From: Pterois miles
Taxonomy: Eukaryota > Chordata > Actinopteri > Perciformes > Scorpaenidae
Length of the DNA stretch: 64,000 nt
Direction: 5' to 3'
NCBI GenBank assembly: GCA_947000775.1
Contig: CAMQGK010000634.1
Span: 19,957,501-20,021,500, forward strand
Notes under the pieces: generated by a model
Told to the model about the DNA's origin: nothing
The model's input: the letters and a program-made list of their open reading frames with translations, nothing else
Databases searched by the model: none
Shown: one piece after another, positions 13,301 to 23,043 of the stretch
Layout of the letters: every line of letters starts with the position of its first letter
How positions within the stretch are numbered: the stretch's first letter is position 1
Program-made: the position numbers and the translations under genes

Positions 13301-14871
13301 CTGAGATCTAAACATTGTAAATCATAAAGGCCCTGACACACCAACCTGACATCACAGAACTGTTGGTGACAAAGGCCACCAGTTGTGTCGCCTCATGTCG
13401 CCTTTCTCTTGGCTGAAAACTTGCACTCAAACACACCGCAAGAACTACAGCCGACGGCCAGCCACCACGAGCGTTCTGCGCTTGTGAGAGATGAAATAAC
13501 TCTCCCTACCAGCAGGTTACAGTAGTCTGTATTTATTTCACAAAGCAGCGTTTCCTGATCATTTTCACAACACACAACACTTATTTTCATTCCAGATGGC
13601 CATGCCGTTGAAAATATCCATTGGAATGATCATATTAGGTGGAGATGGAGATGGAGATGAAAAATGAGAAGAGCCTGTGTTTTTCCTCTTAATTTGTTGG
13701 GTTGGTTTCATCACATCTGTTTCTCTTCTTGTGCACTAATTTGTTTTAAGTGGAACCACCAATCAGTGTTTTCTCTCACCACTGCTGATTCAACATATGT
13801 TGAATCGGCCAAAAAAACTCTGACGTGCAGACTAGAGCCGACGTGTGGGACACTCTGAAAAAATGAGGCCAATGGACGCTCATCGACGGCCCCAAACTGT
13901 CCAACAGCCGACTGTCGGCTGGGTGTGTCAGGACCTCAAGACTTTCTTTGCATTACCACAGGTGTCGCCAAAACAACTAGAACTGAAATCTTGAGGAATT
14001 TAACATGAAATACAAGCTGTTTAATGAGGCCGATTTGCTGTCTCAGTAAATTTGCTGTTGTGTAAATGAGTTCTCACTCTCACAATGCAGGTCCACGCCT
14101 ACATCATCAGCGCACTGAAGAAAGAGATGCCCGCTGTGTTTGGGAAGGAGAACAAGAAGAAAGAACTGATCGGCAGTCTGGGAGATATTTACAAACGCAT
14201 AGAGCGAGAGCATCAGATATCACCCGGAGATTTTCCTAATCTGAAGAAGATGCAGGTAAACAGGAGGGAGCAGAGGAATGTAGATTGATAGAGAGAGGAT
14301 TAGAGAGGTGAGATCTAAACTTGATATGAATTGTCTCTTCCAGGACCAGCTCCAAGCTCAGGATCTCAACAAATTCCAGCCTCTGAAACCCAAACTCCTG
14401 GAGGCAGTGGATGACATGTTGGCCCATGACATAGCCAGCTTAATGGTCCTGGTCCGCCAAGAGGAAACCCAGCGTCCCAACCCAGTCGTGAAGGGCGGTG
14501 CGTTCGACGGCACTCTGGATGGCCCGTTTGGCCACGGGTATGGCGAAGGAGCCGGCGAAGGCATTGACGAAGCAGAGTGGGTCGTCGCTCGAGACAAACC
14601 TGCTTACGACGAGATTTTCTACACATTGTCCCCCGTCAACGGGAAGGTGACGGGAGCCAACGCCAAGAAGGAGATGGTGAAGTCAAAACTGCCCAACACG
14701 GTGCTGGGAAAGATCTGGAAGCTGGCAGACATCGATAAGGATGGGATGCTTGATGATGAGGAGTTTGCGTTGGCCAATCACCTGATTAAAGTGAAACTGG
14801 AGGGACATGAACTGCCATCGGATCTGCCCGCACACCTGGTGCCTCCTTCCAAGAGGAAAATACCTGAGTAA
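3594..14871 (+). CDS. ehd3: EH-domain-containing protein 3, spliced CDS, exons 2-8 (5' partial)
   Basis: EHD proteins are dynamin-like ATPases that tubulate membranes and drive endocytic recycling from early endosomes. Joined exons 3594-3770, 4323-4420, 10234-10375, 11078-11177, 12317-12487, 14091-14255 and 14344-14871 give about 459 continuous codons ending in TAA. All junctions are GT-AG and in phase. Visible motifs are PTTD (switch I, exon 2), DTPG (G3, exon 3), NKAD (G4, exon 5), a GPFGHGYGEG linker, and a C-terminal EH domain with EF-hand loop DIDKDGMLDDEE (exon 8). The family is about 535 residues long, so roughly 76 N-terminal residues with the P-loop belong to an exon upstream of the window. 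The paralogue call rests on exon 8: DQLQAQD, VRQEETQRP, VARDKP and the PPSKRK tail fit EHD3 better than EHD1, EHD2 or EHD4 as I remember them. Family assignment is very secure; the EHD3 choice is strong. Confidence 0.95.
3771..4322 (+). other. ehd3 intron 2
   Basis: This 552-bp intron is bounded by gtaaac and ttttag. It contains a short pentamer run (TATCC) before the acceptor and otherwise nothing recognisable. Confidence 0.9.
4323..4420 (+). CDS. ehd3: ehd3 exon 3
   Basis: This 98-nt exon has acceptor TGTTTTAG and donor GTCGAG|gtaaag. It encodes FVCAQLPNPVLESISVIDTP followed by GILSGEKQRISRG. DTPG is the G3 (Walker B-like) motif of the EHD ATPase. The phase matches exon 2 (AG|G) and exon 4 (G|GC). 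Confidence 0.96.
4565..4610. repeat. (GT)n microsatellite
   Basis: About 22 GT units in ehd3 intron 3, 145 bp after the exon 3 donor. Confidence 0.96.
7295..7369. repeat. (GT)n microsatellite
   Basis: About 37 GT units in ehd3 intron 3. Confidence 0.97.
10234..10375 (+). CDS. ehd3: ehd3 exon 4
   Basis: This 142-nt exon follows a CTC-triplet polypyrimidine tract and CAG, with donor ATCAG|gtactg. It encodes YDFAAVLEWFAERVDRIILL and FDAHKLDISDEFSEVIKALK plus NHEDKIR. This is G-domain core, nearly identical to vertebrate EHD1 and EHD3. Confidence 0.96.
11078..11177 (+). CDS. ehd3: ehd3 exon 5
   Basis: This 100-nt exon has acceptor TTTGCCAG and donor CCTGAG|gtatag. It encodes VVLNKADQIETQQLMRVYGA and LMWSLGKIVNTPE. 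NKAD is the G4 nucleotide-binding motif. Confidence 0.96.
11484..11963. mobile_element. MITE-like repeat 'TAGGGATGCACCGA', copy 1
   Basis: The ends TAGAGATGCATCAGTACC and GATTGGTGTATCCCTAC are imperfect inverted repeats. The interior ATCTATTCAATTCAGCTC is shared with the copy at 61459-61928. The type is common in teleosts, with no coding capacity. Confidence 0.68.
12317..12487 (+). CDS. ehd3: ehd3 exon 6
   Basis: This 171-nt exon (57 whole codons) has acceptor GCTGACAG and donor GCCAAG|gtgagg. It encodes VIRVYIGSFWSHPLLIPDNR through LNDLIKRARLAK. It covers the end of the G domain and the start of the helical membrane-binding domain. Confidence 0.96.
12488..14090 (+). other. ehd3 intron 6
   Basis: This 1.6-kb intron holds a MITE-like element at 13329-13935 and a short GAGATG run near 13643. 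Nothing coding is supported. Confidence 0.85.
13329..13935. mobile_element. MITE-like repeat 'GGCCCTGACACACC', copy 1
   Basis: The left end GGCCCTGACACACCAACC and right end GGCTGGGTGTGTCAGGACC are inverted repeats of about 15 bp. The interior has GTCGCCTCATGTCGCC and TTGCACTCAAACACACC, plus the palindromic GATTCAACATATGTTGAATC. It has no transposase. Copies lie at about 46960-47412 (inverted) and 52262-52466 (deleted). Confidence 0.7.
14091..14255 (+). CDS. ehd3: ehd3 exon 7
   Basis: This 165-nt exon (55 codons) has acceptor CACAATGCAG and donor AAGATGCAG|gtaaac. It encodes VHAYIISALKKEMPAVFGKE through ISPGDFPNLKKMQ, part of the helical domain. Only an 88-bp intron separates it from exon 8. 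Confidence 0.96.
14344..14871 (+). CDS. ehd3: ehd3 exon 8 (terminal, EH domain)
   Basis: This 528-nt terminal exon encodes 175 residues and a TAA at 14869-14871. It holds the end of the helical domain, the GPF-containing linker and the whole EH domain. The EH domain includes GKIWKLADIDKDGMLDDEEF, with the conserved Trp that contacts NPF ligands and the Ca-binding EF loop. The C-terminus ends PPSKRKIPE, as in EHD3. Confidence 0.97.
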   Translation, partial: DQLQAQDLNKFQPLKPKLLEAVDDMLAHDIASLMVLVRQEETQRPNPVVKGGAFDGTLDGPFGHGYGEGAGEGIDEAEWVVARDKPAYDEIFYTLSPVNGKVTGANAKKEMVKSKLPNTVLGKIWKLADIDKDGMLDDEEFALANHLIKVKLEGHELPSDLPAHLVPPSKRKIPE

Positions 14872-15086
14872 ATGTAAGATTACCCCCCACCACCACCACC
14901 ACCAAAACCTGTAAGTAGACCTGCCCAGAGAAAAGTATCCCAATTAAAATAGGAATATTCCTGTAGGATAACATAATTAGACCCCATTTCCAACTCCAAA
15001 TGCTCTGTTGCCGTCATCCCCACATCTGCTGTCTTTCCTTAGCTTCCAGAGGCAAATACTACAACTAAATATTCAGTCACATTTAA

Positions 15087-15098
15087 AATAAAAATAAA
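15087..15098 (+). promoter_or_regulatory. Tandem AATAAA, proximal polyadenylation signal candidate
   Basis: Two exact AATAAA hexamers lie back to back about 215 nt after the ehd3 stop codon. A perfect hairpin begins 20 nt further on, where cleavage would be expected. Use of this site is inferred. Confidence 0.4.
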
Positions 15099-15118
15099 GA
15101 ATGATAATGAATACTAAT

Positions 15119-15165
15119 CGATTGTGTGTATTTAAATGCTGCATGCATTTAAATACACACAATCG
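15119..15165 (+). repeat. Perfect 21-bp inverted repeat (RNA hairpin) in ehd3 3' UTR
   Basis: The left arm at 15119-15139 and right arm at 15145-15165 are exact reverse complements, separated by the 5-nt loop TGCAT. In the transcript this would form a 21-bp stem. Confidence 0.9.
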
Positions 15166-16979
15166 CAGAGCTGAAATGGCTTTTACTAAGGTAGAAAAAC
15201 TGGATCGTGATTAAGGTAAAGTAGCCCAGTGTCCTCTTTTATATTTAAAGGTGAGATATTGGGAGCTGTTAGAGAGGTGTTAGAGATGTTAGGACAGCTC
15301 ATATGGTAATTAGTAAGGAAAAAACAATTCAAAGTCTAAAAAAGGAAACACTGGAATACAGCAAAATGGAAGTTGATTACCGGAAGAAAATGGGAGAGGT
15401 GCGACAATGTGAAGACAAAAAAGAAAGATGTTGGAAAGATCATTCTAGGAGACTGGGATATAAAAATGCTAAATATTATTGTATTATTATCTGTAATCAA
15501 TAACTCATGAATGACTGCAATATACCACAGTACCGGCATAAACATTTCACAGTTCTTATATCTCGAGGTCCTGCATTATTTCGGGCGCGGCTGGCTTTTG
15601 TGTCTGGCGACGTATTAAACTGCTTCAAGGATTTCCTGGCAAGTCGCTTGAGAGTACACACAAACAAATGTGTAGAAGCACATAGAAAATGAACACATTT
15701 CTGGTTATATGGTTTGTGACCAGATGAGTATAGCACCCCCAAAAACAAAGACATCCTACATAAACTTTTTAACATTTTAAATGTGATATGCAGATGTTAT
15801 TTGTGTAAATGACATCGCCATCCTTTACTGTAGCACTCGGATTGACCTGAACAAGCGTGGGATAAATTAAGAAGTGGTTTGTCTCTTTTCTGATTTATAC
15901 AGAGATCTAAGTATCATTAACACGTTTGGAAATACTGTGACTATAATATGGACCTACGTGATGGGTATTGTTTCGAGTGTGCGGACATTCTCAGTATAAA
16001 TGTATTGTGAGGACTTTGAATGTTGAATGTGCAGATGATCACTGTTCTGTGTGGGCACATCCTGACTATTGTTTGTATGACCACAGTGTTATTATTTGAA
16101 ACCTATTAAGTCTTAAGCATCTTGCGGGTTGCTGAGTCGGGAGTATTCCAGTGGGTTGTTAACTGAAAATTGATGAATCAGTTATTAATATGACAGTGAT
16201 CTAATCTTGCCTAACTGTCCAGAGAGTGAATGCTCCGCTGTTTGCTTCTTTTGTGATGATAACAAAACACTAATAGACACATTTTTTTCCAAATGTTTTT
16301 GAATGAAAATTTGGCTTTTCATTTCATGTGTTTAAATTGTATACATGTAATAAGTGTAATCGGATTTACTGTAGTGATATGCCAGTATGTATGTATATAT
16401 ACTTCACATTAGGACCATGTTTGTGGTTGATAATTCTTGATCATAAGGTAAAACACCCTAACTTACTGAATCTGGGTTCCCATATGATAACAAATGTCCA
16501 CTTTGTGTTTAACGAGCGAGACCAGTTGATTTAATGAAGTATTTCCAGTGTATGGCCCCTTCGTGCCCCTCCCTCCCTGTGCGTCTCTGTGCTGTTACTG
16601 TGAATCTGCTGTACATAATAAGACTGTTTGCATTCCACGAACACAGATTGGGAAATCATCCGCATCACCTCGGGTGCGTTATGCGTCGCTTGCTCATATT
16701 TCACAGACAAGCCAGATCAGATCAACGGAGTAAACATAAAAAGGATGCTTGTTGAATGTGGATTCTCTGCAAAACAAAGTCCTTGAAATTCACAAGTTGT
16801 TTTCATACCCTGACAGATTGCAACATGAAGTCCTGTTGTGCTGGTAAATACACTAAGTGGAAACACTGGCGTTATGGTATTTCTGTCTTTTTAATTTCTG
16901 TTTTGTTTTAAGATGTTATGGATTGCTAAATCTGTACTTCACTGCTTTTCTGTCGACATAAGCATCAATCCAAAAGTGT

Positions 16980-16985
16980 AATAAA
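16980..16985 (+). promoter_or_regulatory. ehd3: ehd3 distal polyadenylation signal
   Basis: A canonical AATAAA is followed within about 30-50 nt by a GT-rich stretch. It is the best candidate for the end of the ehd3 transcript, because intergenic repeats begin soon after, at about 17275. Confidence 0.6.
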
Positions 16986-17274
16986 AATTCATTTACTCAA
17001 CCTTTTTCTCGCCTTGGTTTGTTCGTGTTGGGAGCAATCAAAGTGGTTTGTGCCTCTTTAAAATAAAGTGGACTTCCTTTATCCTGATCTGCTGTGAGAA
17101 AAATCAGATGCTACTAGATGCATTTTATTTGATTAAATTGTGAGAATCAGAAACATTCTGTAAACTTACTATGTAGATACTAAGATTTATATTTTGCGAG
17201 TTTGTCTTTTCCTCTGTAATATGAGGATATCCTGTCTAAACATACAAAATCTGTAATGAGAAATTTAAAAAATT

Positions 17275-17515
17275 GTAGGGCTGCAACAAATAATTATTTT
17301 CTTTGTTAATTATTGTTGATTGTTGTTTGGTGGTGGTGAAGACGATGTCCTCAAACGTCTTATTTTGTGCACTACTCTAAGATATTCAGTTTACTGTCAC
17401 AGAAGAGTAAAGAAACCAAAACATGTTCACATTTAAGAAGCTGGAGGATTAGTTACTCAAACTAATTAATTAATATCAATAGTTGCTGATTGTCTTAATA
17501 GTTGACAGTTGATTC
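17275..17515. mobile_element. MITE-like interspersed repeat (GGGCTGCAAC type)
   Basis: It begins AGGGCTGCAACAAATAATTA and contains the TATTCAGTTTACTGTCACAG core. It ends in TAATAGTTGACAGTTGATTC-type sequence. From memory this is a very common non-autonomous element of teleost genomes. Its ends are degenerate and no protein is encoded. Confidence 0.65.
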
Positions 17516-19511
17516 ATTGTGTAATGTATATATTATTTTAATGAATTTAGACCAAAATGACACTGGAAGTCTAAACAGGTTGACATAATTTCTCACTATT
17601 GTCTTGCAAAGGCAGTGGTGCTGGCAGAATGGAGGTCCCAGGAGGTTGCCAATACAATAACGGTATATTTGTATGTTAATAAAACATACACAAACATGTA
17701 GTATTACTGCTGACATTCATGTTGCATTACATCACAAGGTCTGCTGTATTAGCCCTGTGTTTACTACAGGTTTCAGTGAGATCACATCACAAGCGGTCAC
17801 TCAAGTTGCATGTGGAGACGCATTCAAATGCCAGGTGTGAACAGACGTATTTAAAGCTGCACACTGCATACTAAGAGACAAGCAAACTAAAACTAAAAAC
17901 ATGCAACAAAAACTGAGTTGATAGGAAAAGAATTTCAGGGGTGTATCAATAACATGCACTCAAGGGATTTTGTGAATTACAAAAACGTGTTCAGCTCCAG
18001 CTAATGAAAAATAGGGTGGAGGAAGAAGTATGATAGAAGAAAAGGAATGTTTTCTGTCAGTGTTACAGTAAGTCCAGAGTCATTTCTGCTTTAACTACAA
18101 TATAAATGGATGCACTGGCCCTTTAAAATGGTCTGCTCTGTATTTACATGAGGGGCAGATTTCCACATTTTATCAAGAGTCACTGACATTGACCAAAACA
18201 TGACGTGAGAAAAAAAAAGACAGGAAACATATGACATATAACACATCATTGTATTATCTAGGGACTTCCATATGTTAGTGGCAGGAAGTCAAAGCATCCC
18301 TCGGACTGTGAGACCCCTTAAACATATACAGATACACACACATGCAGGGAAGATGCAGCACTCTCTCCTCTCAACAGGAAGTTCAGCTTGTGTCGGCCAT
18401 TTCCTGTCTGTCCCACCTTGACCCTAACACAGACACACACCAACATGCGCATCCACATGTATGTGGACCAGTCTCACAAGAGTCAGCTTCAGTTTAGCAT
18501 CAGTTTTATTTATCTTCAAGGCCACTAGACAGAAAGAACCCAGAGGAATTCAACTTTTATAAGTGGATATGTGGGTTTTAATGATACAGAAAATCACAGC
18601 TGAGTGGTTATTAGTGGTTTGGTAATGACGTAATCTGTAACTTCTTTCAGATATTTCATTTGGAGAGTAATTAACGGGCGATTAGAGAACATAGCTGACT
18701 ATGTTTTCACAGTACGTGTGTGTGAGCGCTGGCATTGTAGTGATGAGTGTTCAGGAACTGTCTCAGATCATAAAACCAAGATTAGTAATAGGAAAAGGTA
18801 CTAGTGAATAGGAAAAGCTCACTATTTTAAGCATGATAGTCTTTCCTGGAAATTGCGATAGAGAAATGAGACAGAACGATGGGGAGAGACCAGAAACAGC
18901 CCCGAGAGAAAGACGTGGACAGAGAGAGGAGGGAGAGACAGCTGAAACAGGGTTGGTATCTTATCTTTTCAGGAGGAAACACAGTATATCTTGAAATGTT
19001 TTGTCAGCGGTAAAGACATCTGTCTGCAGTGACATATGGACGTTTAATGCGTGTTTGCGTGCAGTGGATGTGTTTGATAGATGTGTGTGTTTGTGTGGTG
19101 GAGAGGCACGCACGAGGAAGCCATACATCAGGATTAAATGTATACACCCAGACGTACGAGGAGACTGGTATCTGAGAACACTGGGTGGAGATGATGCTCC
19201 CTCACACATAAACACGTGTCTCTAACATCAACCTGTAGATTGAACAATACTAAATAATCTTAACTTAAAGGATGCTTACTCGCTTTTTTTGTTTTTAGAG
19301 CTTTCAAAAGCATCAGAGGGAGTTGGCTCAGTTGTCATGGAGAAGAGACGAAGGCAAAGTTATCAATAAACATTCAGCTGTATATAGGAGGTTCATTAAT
19401 GAATGAATATGCATTTACAGGCCTTATATACACAATATGAATCAGTTATATTAAAGTAACTAATATTACATAAAGCATTAGAAACTGATACAGTATACAT
19501 TTACATCAGAT

Positions 19512-20158
19512 GTAGGGCTGTAAAAGTTAATGTGATGACACAAATCTGTTTTAACGCCGCAAATTTCTTTAAGGTATTAACGCAAGTTGTGATTTTTAGG
19601 TTGTAGTGGGCTCAGTTTAAAGCTAGAGTGAAGATACAGCATCATATGATGACTATAAAACCTTGAGAAACCACTGGTATGCTAAATAACGCTCCAAACT
19701 TAAGCTAAATTTTGGCGAGGAAAAACTGTCAAGGCCATTGTCAAAGGGGTCACTTGACCTCTGACCTCCAGCTATGTGAATGTCAATGGGTTCTATGGGT
19801 TCCCACGAGGCTCCCCTTTACAAAGATGTCCACTTTTTGATAATCACATTCATTTTGCGGCAAGTTAAAGTCAAGTCAGCACACTGACAGTTGCTTGTTG
19901 GGCTACAGTTTCCCATGTTATGACTTGAGTATATTCTTTTTAAGCCTGTGAAGGTTTCTGGATAATATTTGTCATTGCTCTGTGTTGTTAATTGATTTCC
20001 AATAATAAATAGATACATACATTTGCATAAAGCAGCATATTTGCCCACTCCCATGTTGATAAGAGTATTAAATACTTGACAAATCTCGCTTTAGGGCGCA
20101 TTTTGAACAGCTAAAAAATGTGCAATTAATTAATTAAGTTATTGATTGACAGCCTTAG
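19512..20158. mobile_element. MITE-like repeat family 'GGGCTGT', copy 1
   Basis: About 650 bp bounded by imperfect inverted ends: TAGGGCTGTAAAA on the left and GATTGACAGCCTTAGT on the right. The internal core AATAACGCTCCAAACTT recurs in copies at about 32669-33190, 38493-39093 and 45736-46090. No reading frame is present; it is non-autonomous. Confidence 0.7.
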
Positions 20159-20961
20159 TCAGAAGACATTAATTCAAATAATCGCTCATTATAATAATTG
20201 ATCACATCTGATTAACTATGCATTAAAGATCTGTGATTCTGTATCTTTTGATTCATTTGATTTCATTGCAAATGCTGTGTGAGCTTTGTTAGAAAGTGCA
20301 GTAACTGTATGTGCTAACATACTGTATGTAACGTGTGACTTGAATATTCCTTGTGCTCTTGTCTCTTGTTCTGTTATTTCTTAAAGCGCTGCCGTCCGTC
20401 CAGAGAAGGCCTGCAGGCAGACGGACACATATTTGACCTCTGACAGTCACCGTCATAGGCTGCTTCTTTTCACCTGCCAGCCATGAGCTTCGCCAGGAGG
20501 ACATTACTACGTGTTAAGTTCACACCACCTCCGCAGATTTAACCCCTCTGTGCAGGCAGCTCCACCATCAATCAGAGACGCCAGAGAGCTTCAGAGCAGA
20601 ACCAGTACCTGGGTGCCGATTCAGTATGTATTGCGATTTTTAAGCATTGACATTCTGCAAGAATTTTGATTCGATATTATGATTTATTGTGATTTTTATC
20701 ACAATACTTTTAACACTGCATCATGGGAAAAAGGGGAATCATACACTTCCAGGGAAAACATCTAAAATTGATACAGAAAAAAATGTTTGATTTTCAGCAT
20801 GTATTTAGTCAGAGATGTCCTGAAGTCAAATATATCAGTCAAATAAAAAAAATAAAGACATTTCTCCCACAAATTAATGGTAGTTTCTTTTTAATTTCTA
20901 AAGCACATGTAATATTTTATACTTGTGGTGAATATAATCCAATTGATCTTATTTCCATGTA

Positions 20962-22152
20962 CACTATATTGCCAAAAGTATTGGCTCACCTGCCTTGACT
21001 TGCACATTGAACTTAAGTGACATCCCATTCTTAATCCATCGGGTTTAATATGTTGTCGGTCCACCCTTTGCAGCTATAACAGCTTCAACTCCTCTGGGAA
21101 GGCTTTCCACAAGGTTTAGGAATGTGTTTATGGGAATTTCTGACCGTTCCTCCAGAGGCACATTTGTGAGGTCACACAATGTTGGATGAGAAAGCCTGGC
21201 TCTCAGTCTCTACTCTAATTCATCCCAAAGGTGTTTTATTGGGTTGAGGTCAGGACTCTGTGCAGGCCAGTCAAGTTCATCCACACCAAACTCTCTCATT
21301 CATGTCTTTATGGACCTTGCTTGGAGGGGGCCATCCCCAAACTGTTCCCACAAAGTTGGGAGCATGGAATTGTCCAAATCTCTTGGTATGCTGAAACATT
21401 CAGTTTCTTTCACTGGAACTAAGGGGCCAGCTCCTGAAAACAACCCCACACCATGATCTCCACTTCACCAAACTACACTTGGCACAATGCAGTCAGGCAA
21501 GTACCGTTCTCCTGGCAACCGCCAAACCCAGACTCATCCATCAGATCGCCAGATGGTGAAGCGCGATTCGTCACTCCAGAGAACGCATCTCCACCACTCT
21601 AGAGTCCAGTGGCGGCGTCCTCTACACCACTGTATCCGACACTTCACATTTCACTTGGTGATGCATGGCTTGGATGCAGCTGCTTGGCCATGGAAACCCA
21701 TTCCATCAAGCTCTCTACACACTGTTCTTGAGCTAATCTGAAGGCCACATGAAGTTTGGAGGTCTGTAGCGATTGACTGCGGAAAGCTGGCGAACTCTGC
21801 GCACTATGCGCCTCAGCATCTGCCGACCCCGCGCCATCATTTTATATGGCCTACCACTTTGCTGTTGTTCCAAATCGCTTCTACTTTGTTATAATCCCAC
21901 TGACAGTTGACTGTGGAATATTTAGAATCGAGGAAATTTCACGACTGGACTTGTTGCACAGGTGGCATCCTATCACAGCACCACGCTGTAATTCACTGAG
22001 CTCCTGAGAGCGACCCATTCTTTCACAAATGTTCGTAGAAACAGTCTGCATGCCTCCGTGCTTGATTTTATACACCTGTGGTCATGGAAGTGATCGGAAC
22101 ACCTGATTTTAATTATTTGGATGGGTGAGTGAATACTTTTGGCAATATAGTG
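20962..22152 (-). mobile_element. Tc1-like DNA transposon, degenerate
   Basis: The ends are inverted repeats: CACTATATTGCCAAAAGTAT on the left and its near-complement ATACTTTTGGCAATATAGTG on the right. A TA dinucleotide flanks each side, the usual Tc1/mariner target duplication. The interior encodes a transposase on the minus strand. At 1.19 kb it is close to the usual length of a full Tc1-like element, but the reading frame is broken, so it is probably immobile. Confidence 0.92.
21045..22018 (-). pseudogene. Tc1-like transposase pseudogene
   Basis: Tc1-like transposases cut and paste their element through a DDE catalytic domain. Reading the minus strand, the frame opens with MGRSQELSELQRGAVIGCHL. 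The helix-turn-helix part SSREISSILNIPQSTVSGII follows, then an in-frame TAG near 21881. Further homologous pieces follow in shifted frames: a GMGFHGQAAASKP-type segment near 21665-21690 and an ELDWPAQSPDLNPI-type segment near 21240-21280. The terminal stop is at 21045-21047. The span of 974 nt is not a multiple of three, which agrees with at least one indel. It is non-functional. Confidence 0.88.
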
Positions 22153-22997
22153 TATGTATTCTTCACCAAGTCCATCACTACCTCTTACCGTTGGCTCTGT
22201 TCTCTTTATACAGCCTTGGTCAGCTCCATTGACGGGTTTTGGAAGCATTTAACATGACAGATTTAGCATGCAGCTTTAGCCATGGTGTCTATCTCTGCTT
22301 GTCTTGACAATGTGTTAAACCCAAAGTTTTTCAATACTTTACTGTACTTTGCAAAAAAAATTGCAATACATAAGTGAATACAATTTTTTTTCCCGCCCCT
22401 ACTTGGTAGTTTGCTGATTCCACCATGCTTTAATGCTACACTACAGAAAATGAGCCAAACAAAGTTGTTACTCATCTGTTGATAGCAATGTGCTTTCCTA
22501 CGCTGTGACAAGAGTGTGTGGATGAAACATTAAGTTATTAAATTTTTCTCATTTACTCTGCTTCTCTGTGCTTTGTAACGTTAATAGTCCACTGCTCATT
22601 TTACCTCAGAGAGTCTGTTAGCCTGCTTCAACGATCGCAAAGGCAACGGCACATATAAAAATAGCTGCCGCTCTGACCATCCTGCTACGTTGATTTGAAT
22701 GGCATTGAATGTCCATTCTACTTCTATTTCTATGGTTGGACCACAACACTAAACCAAGGATGACCCTCTGCCGGGGAATGAACCTGGCTCAAACCACACA
22801 GGAATAGCTGAGTACACTGACGCATCCACTTGTGACTCTCTGAATCACAACCCATCGCTGCTTCGATGTGTGTGTGCGTGCCCGAGGGTGGAGTGGTCAC
22901 AAGGTCGGCCGAGTGGTGACACCCTACTGTTAATTGCCCCCAGTCTCCATGGAGACAGAAAGTGTGAGAGCAGAGTACGATAACAAAATAAAATGCA

Positions 22998-22999
<2 letters not shown>

Positions 23000-23043
<44 letters not shown>
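23000..23043. repeat. (TTA)n microsatellite
   Basis: About 14 uninterrupted TTA units in the intergenic interval. Confidence 0.97.

Larger units (their letters stand above)
14872..17000 (+). other. ehd3: ehd3 3' UTR (inferred)
   Basis: The inferred 3' UTR runs about 2.1 kb from the TAA to the AATAAA at 16980-16985, which is followed by a T/GT-rich stretch (tttgttcgtgttggg) typical of a downstream element. A tandem AATAAA pair at 15087-15098 could give a short isoform. Two Pumilio-type TGTANATA sites are visible at 16392-16399 and 16610-16617. The interval has fewer obvious repeats than the flanking DNA, which fits transcribed UTR. The end is inferred, not observed. Confidence 0.65.
20608..22401. 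mobile_element. Inverted-repeat element interrupted by a Tc1-like insertion
   Basis: The left end (GGGTGCCGATTCAG, then TATGTATTGCGATTTTT) and right end (AAATTGCAATACATAAGTG, then TTCCCGCCCCTAC) are imperfect inverted repeats. The body is split by the Tc1-like element at 20962-22152. Without that insertion the element is about 600 bp and has no coding capacity. Confidence 0.55.

Noticed and set aside
14308..14343. Extension of ehd3 exon 8 to an upstream in-frame ATG
   Set aside because: The acceptor CTTCCAG at 14343 gives the exact family junction (KMQ|DQLQAQD); the extra codons are intron.
21487..21741. 84-codon + strand frame
   Set aside because: It is the antisense shadow of the Tc1-like transposase remnant.
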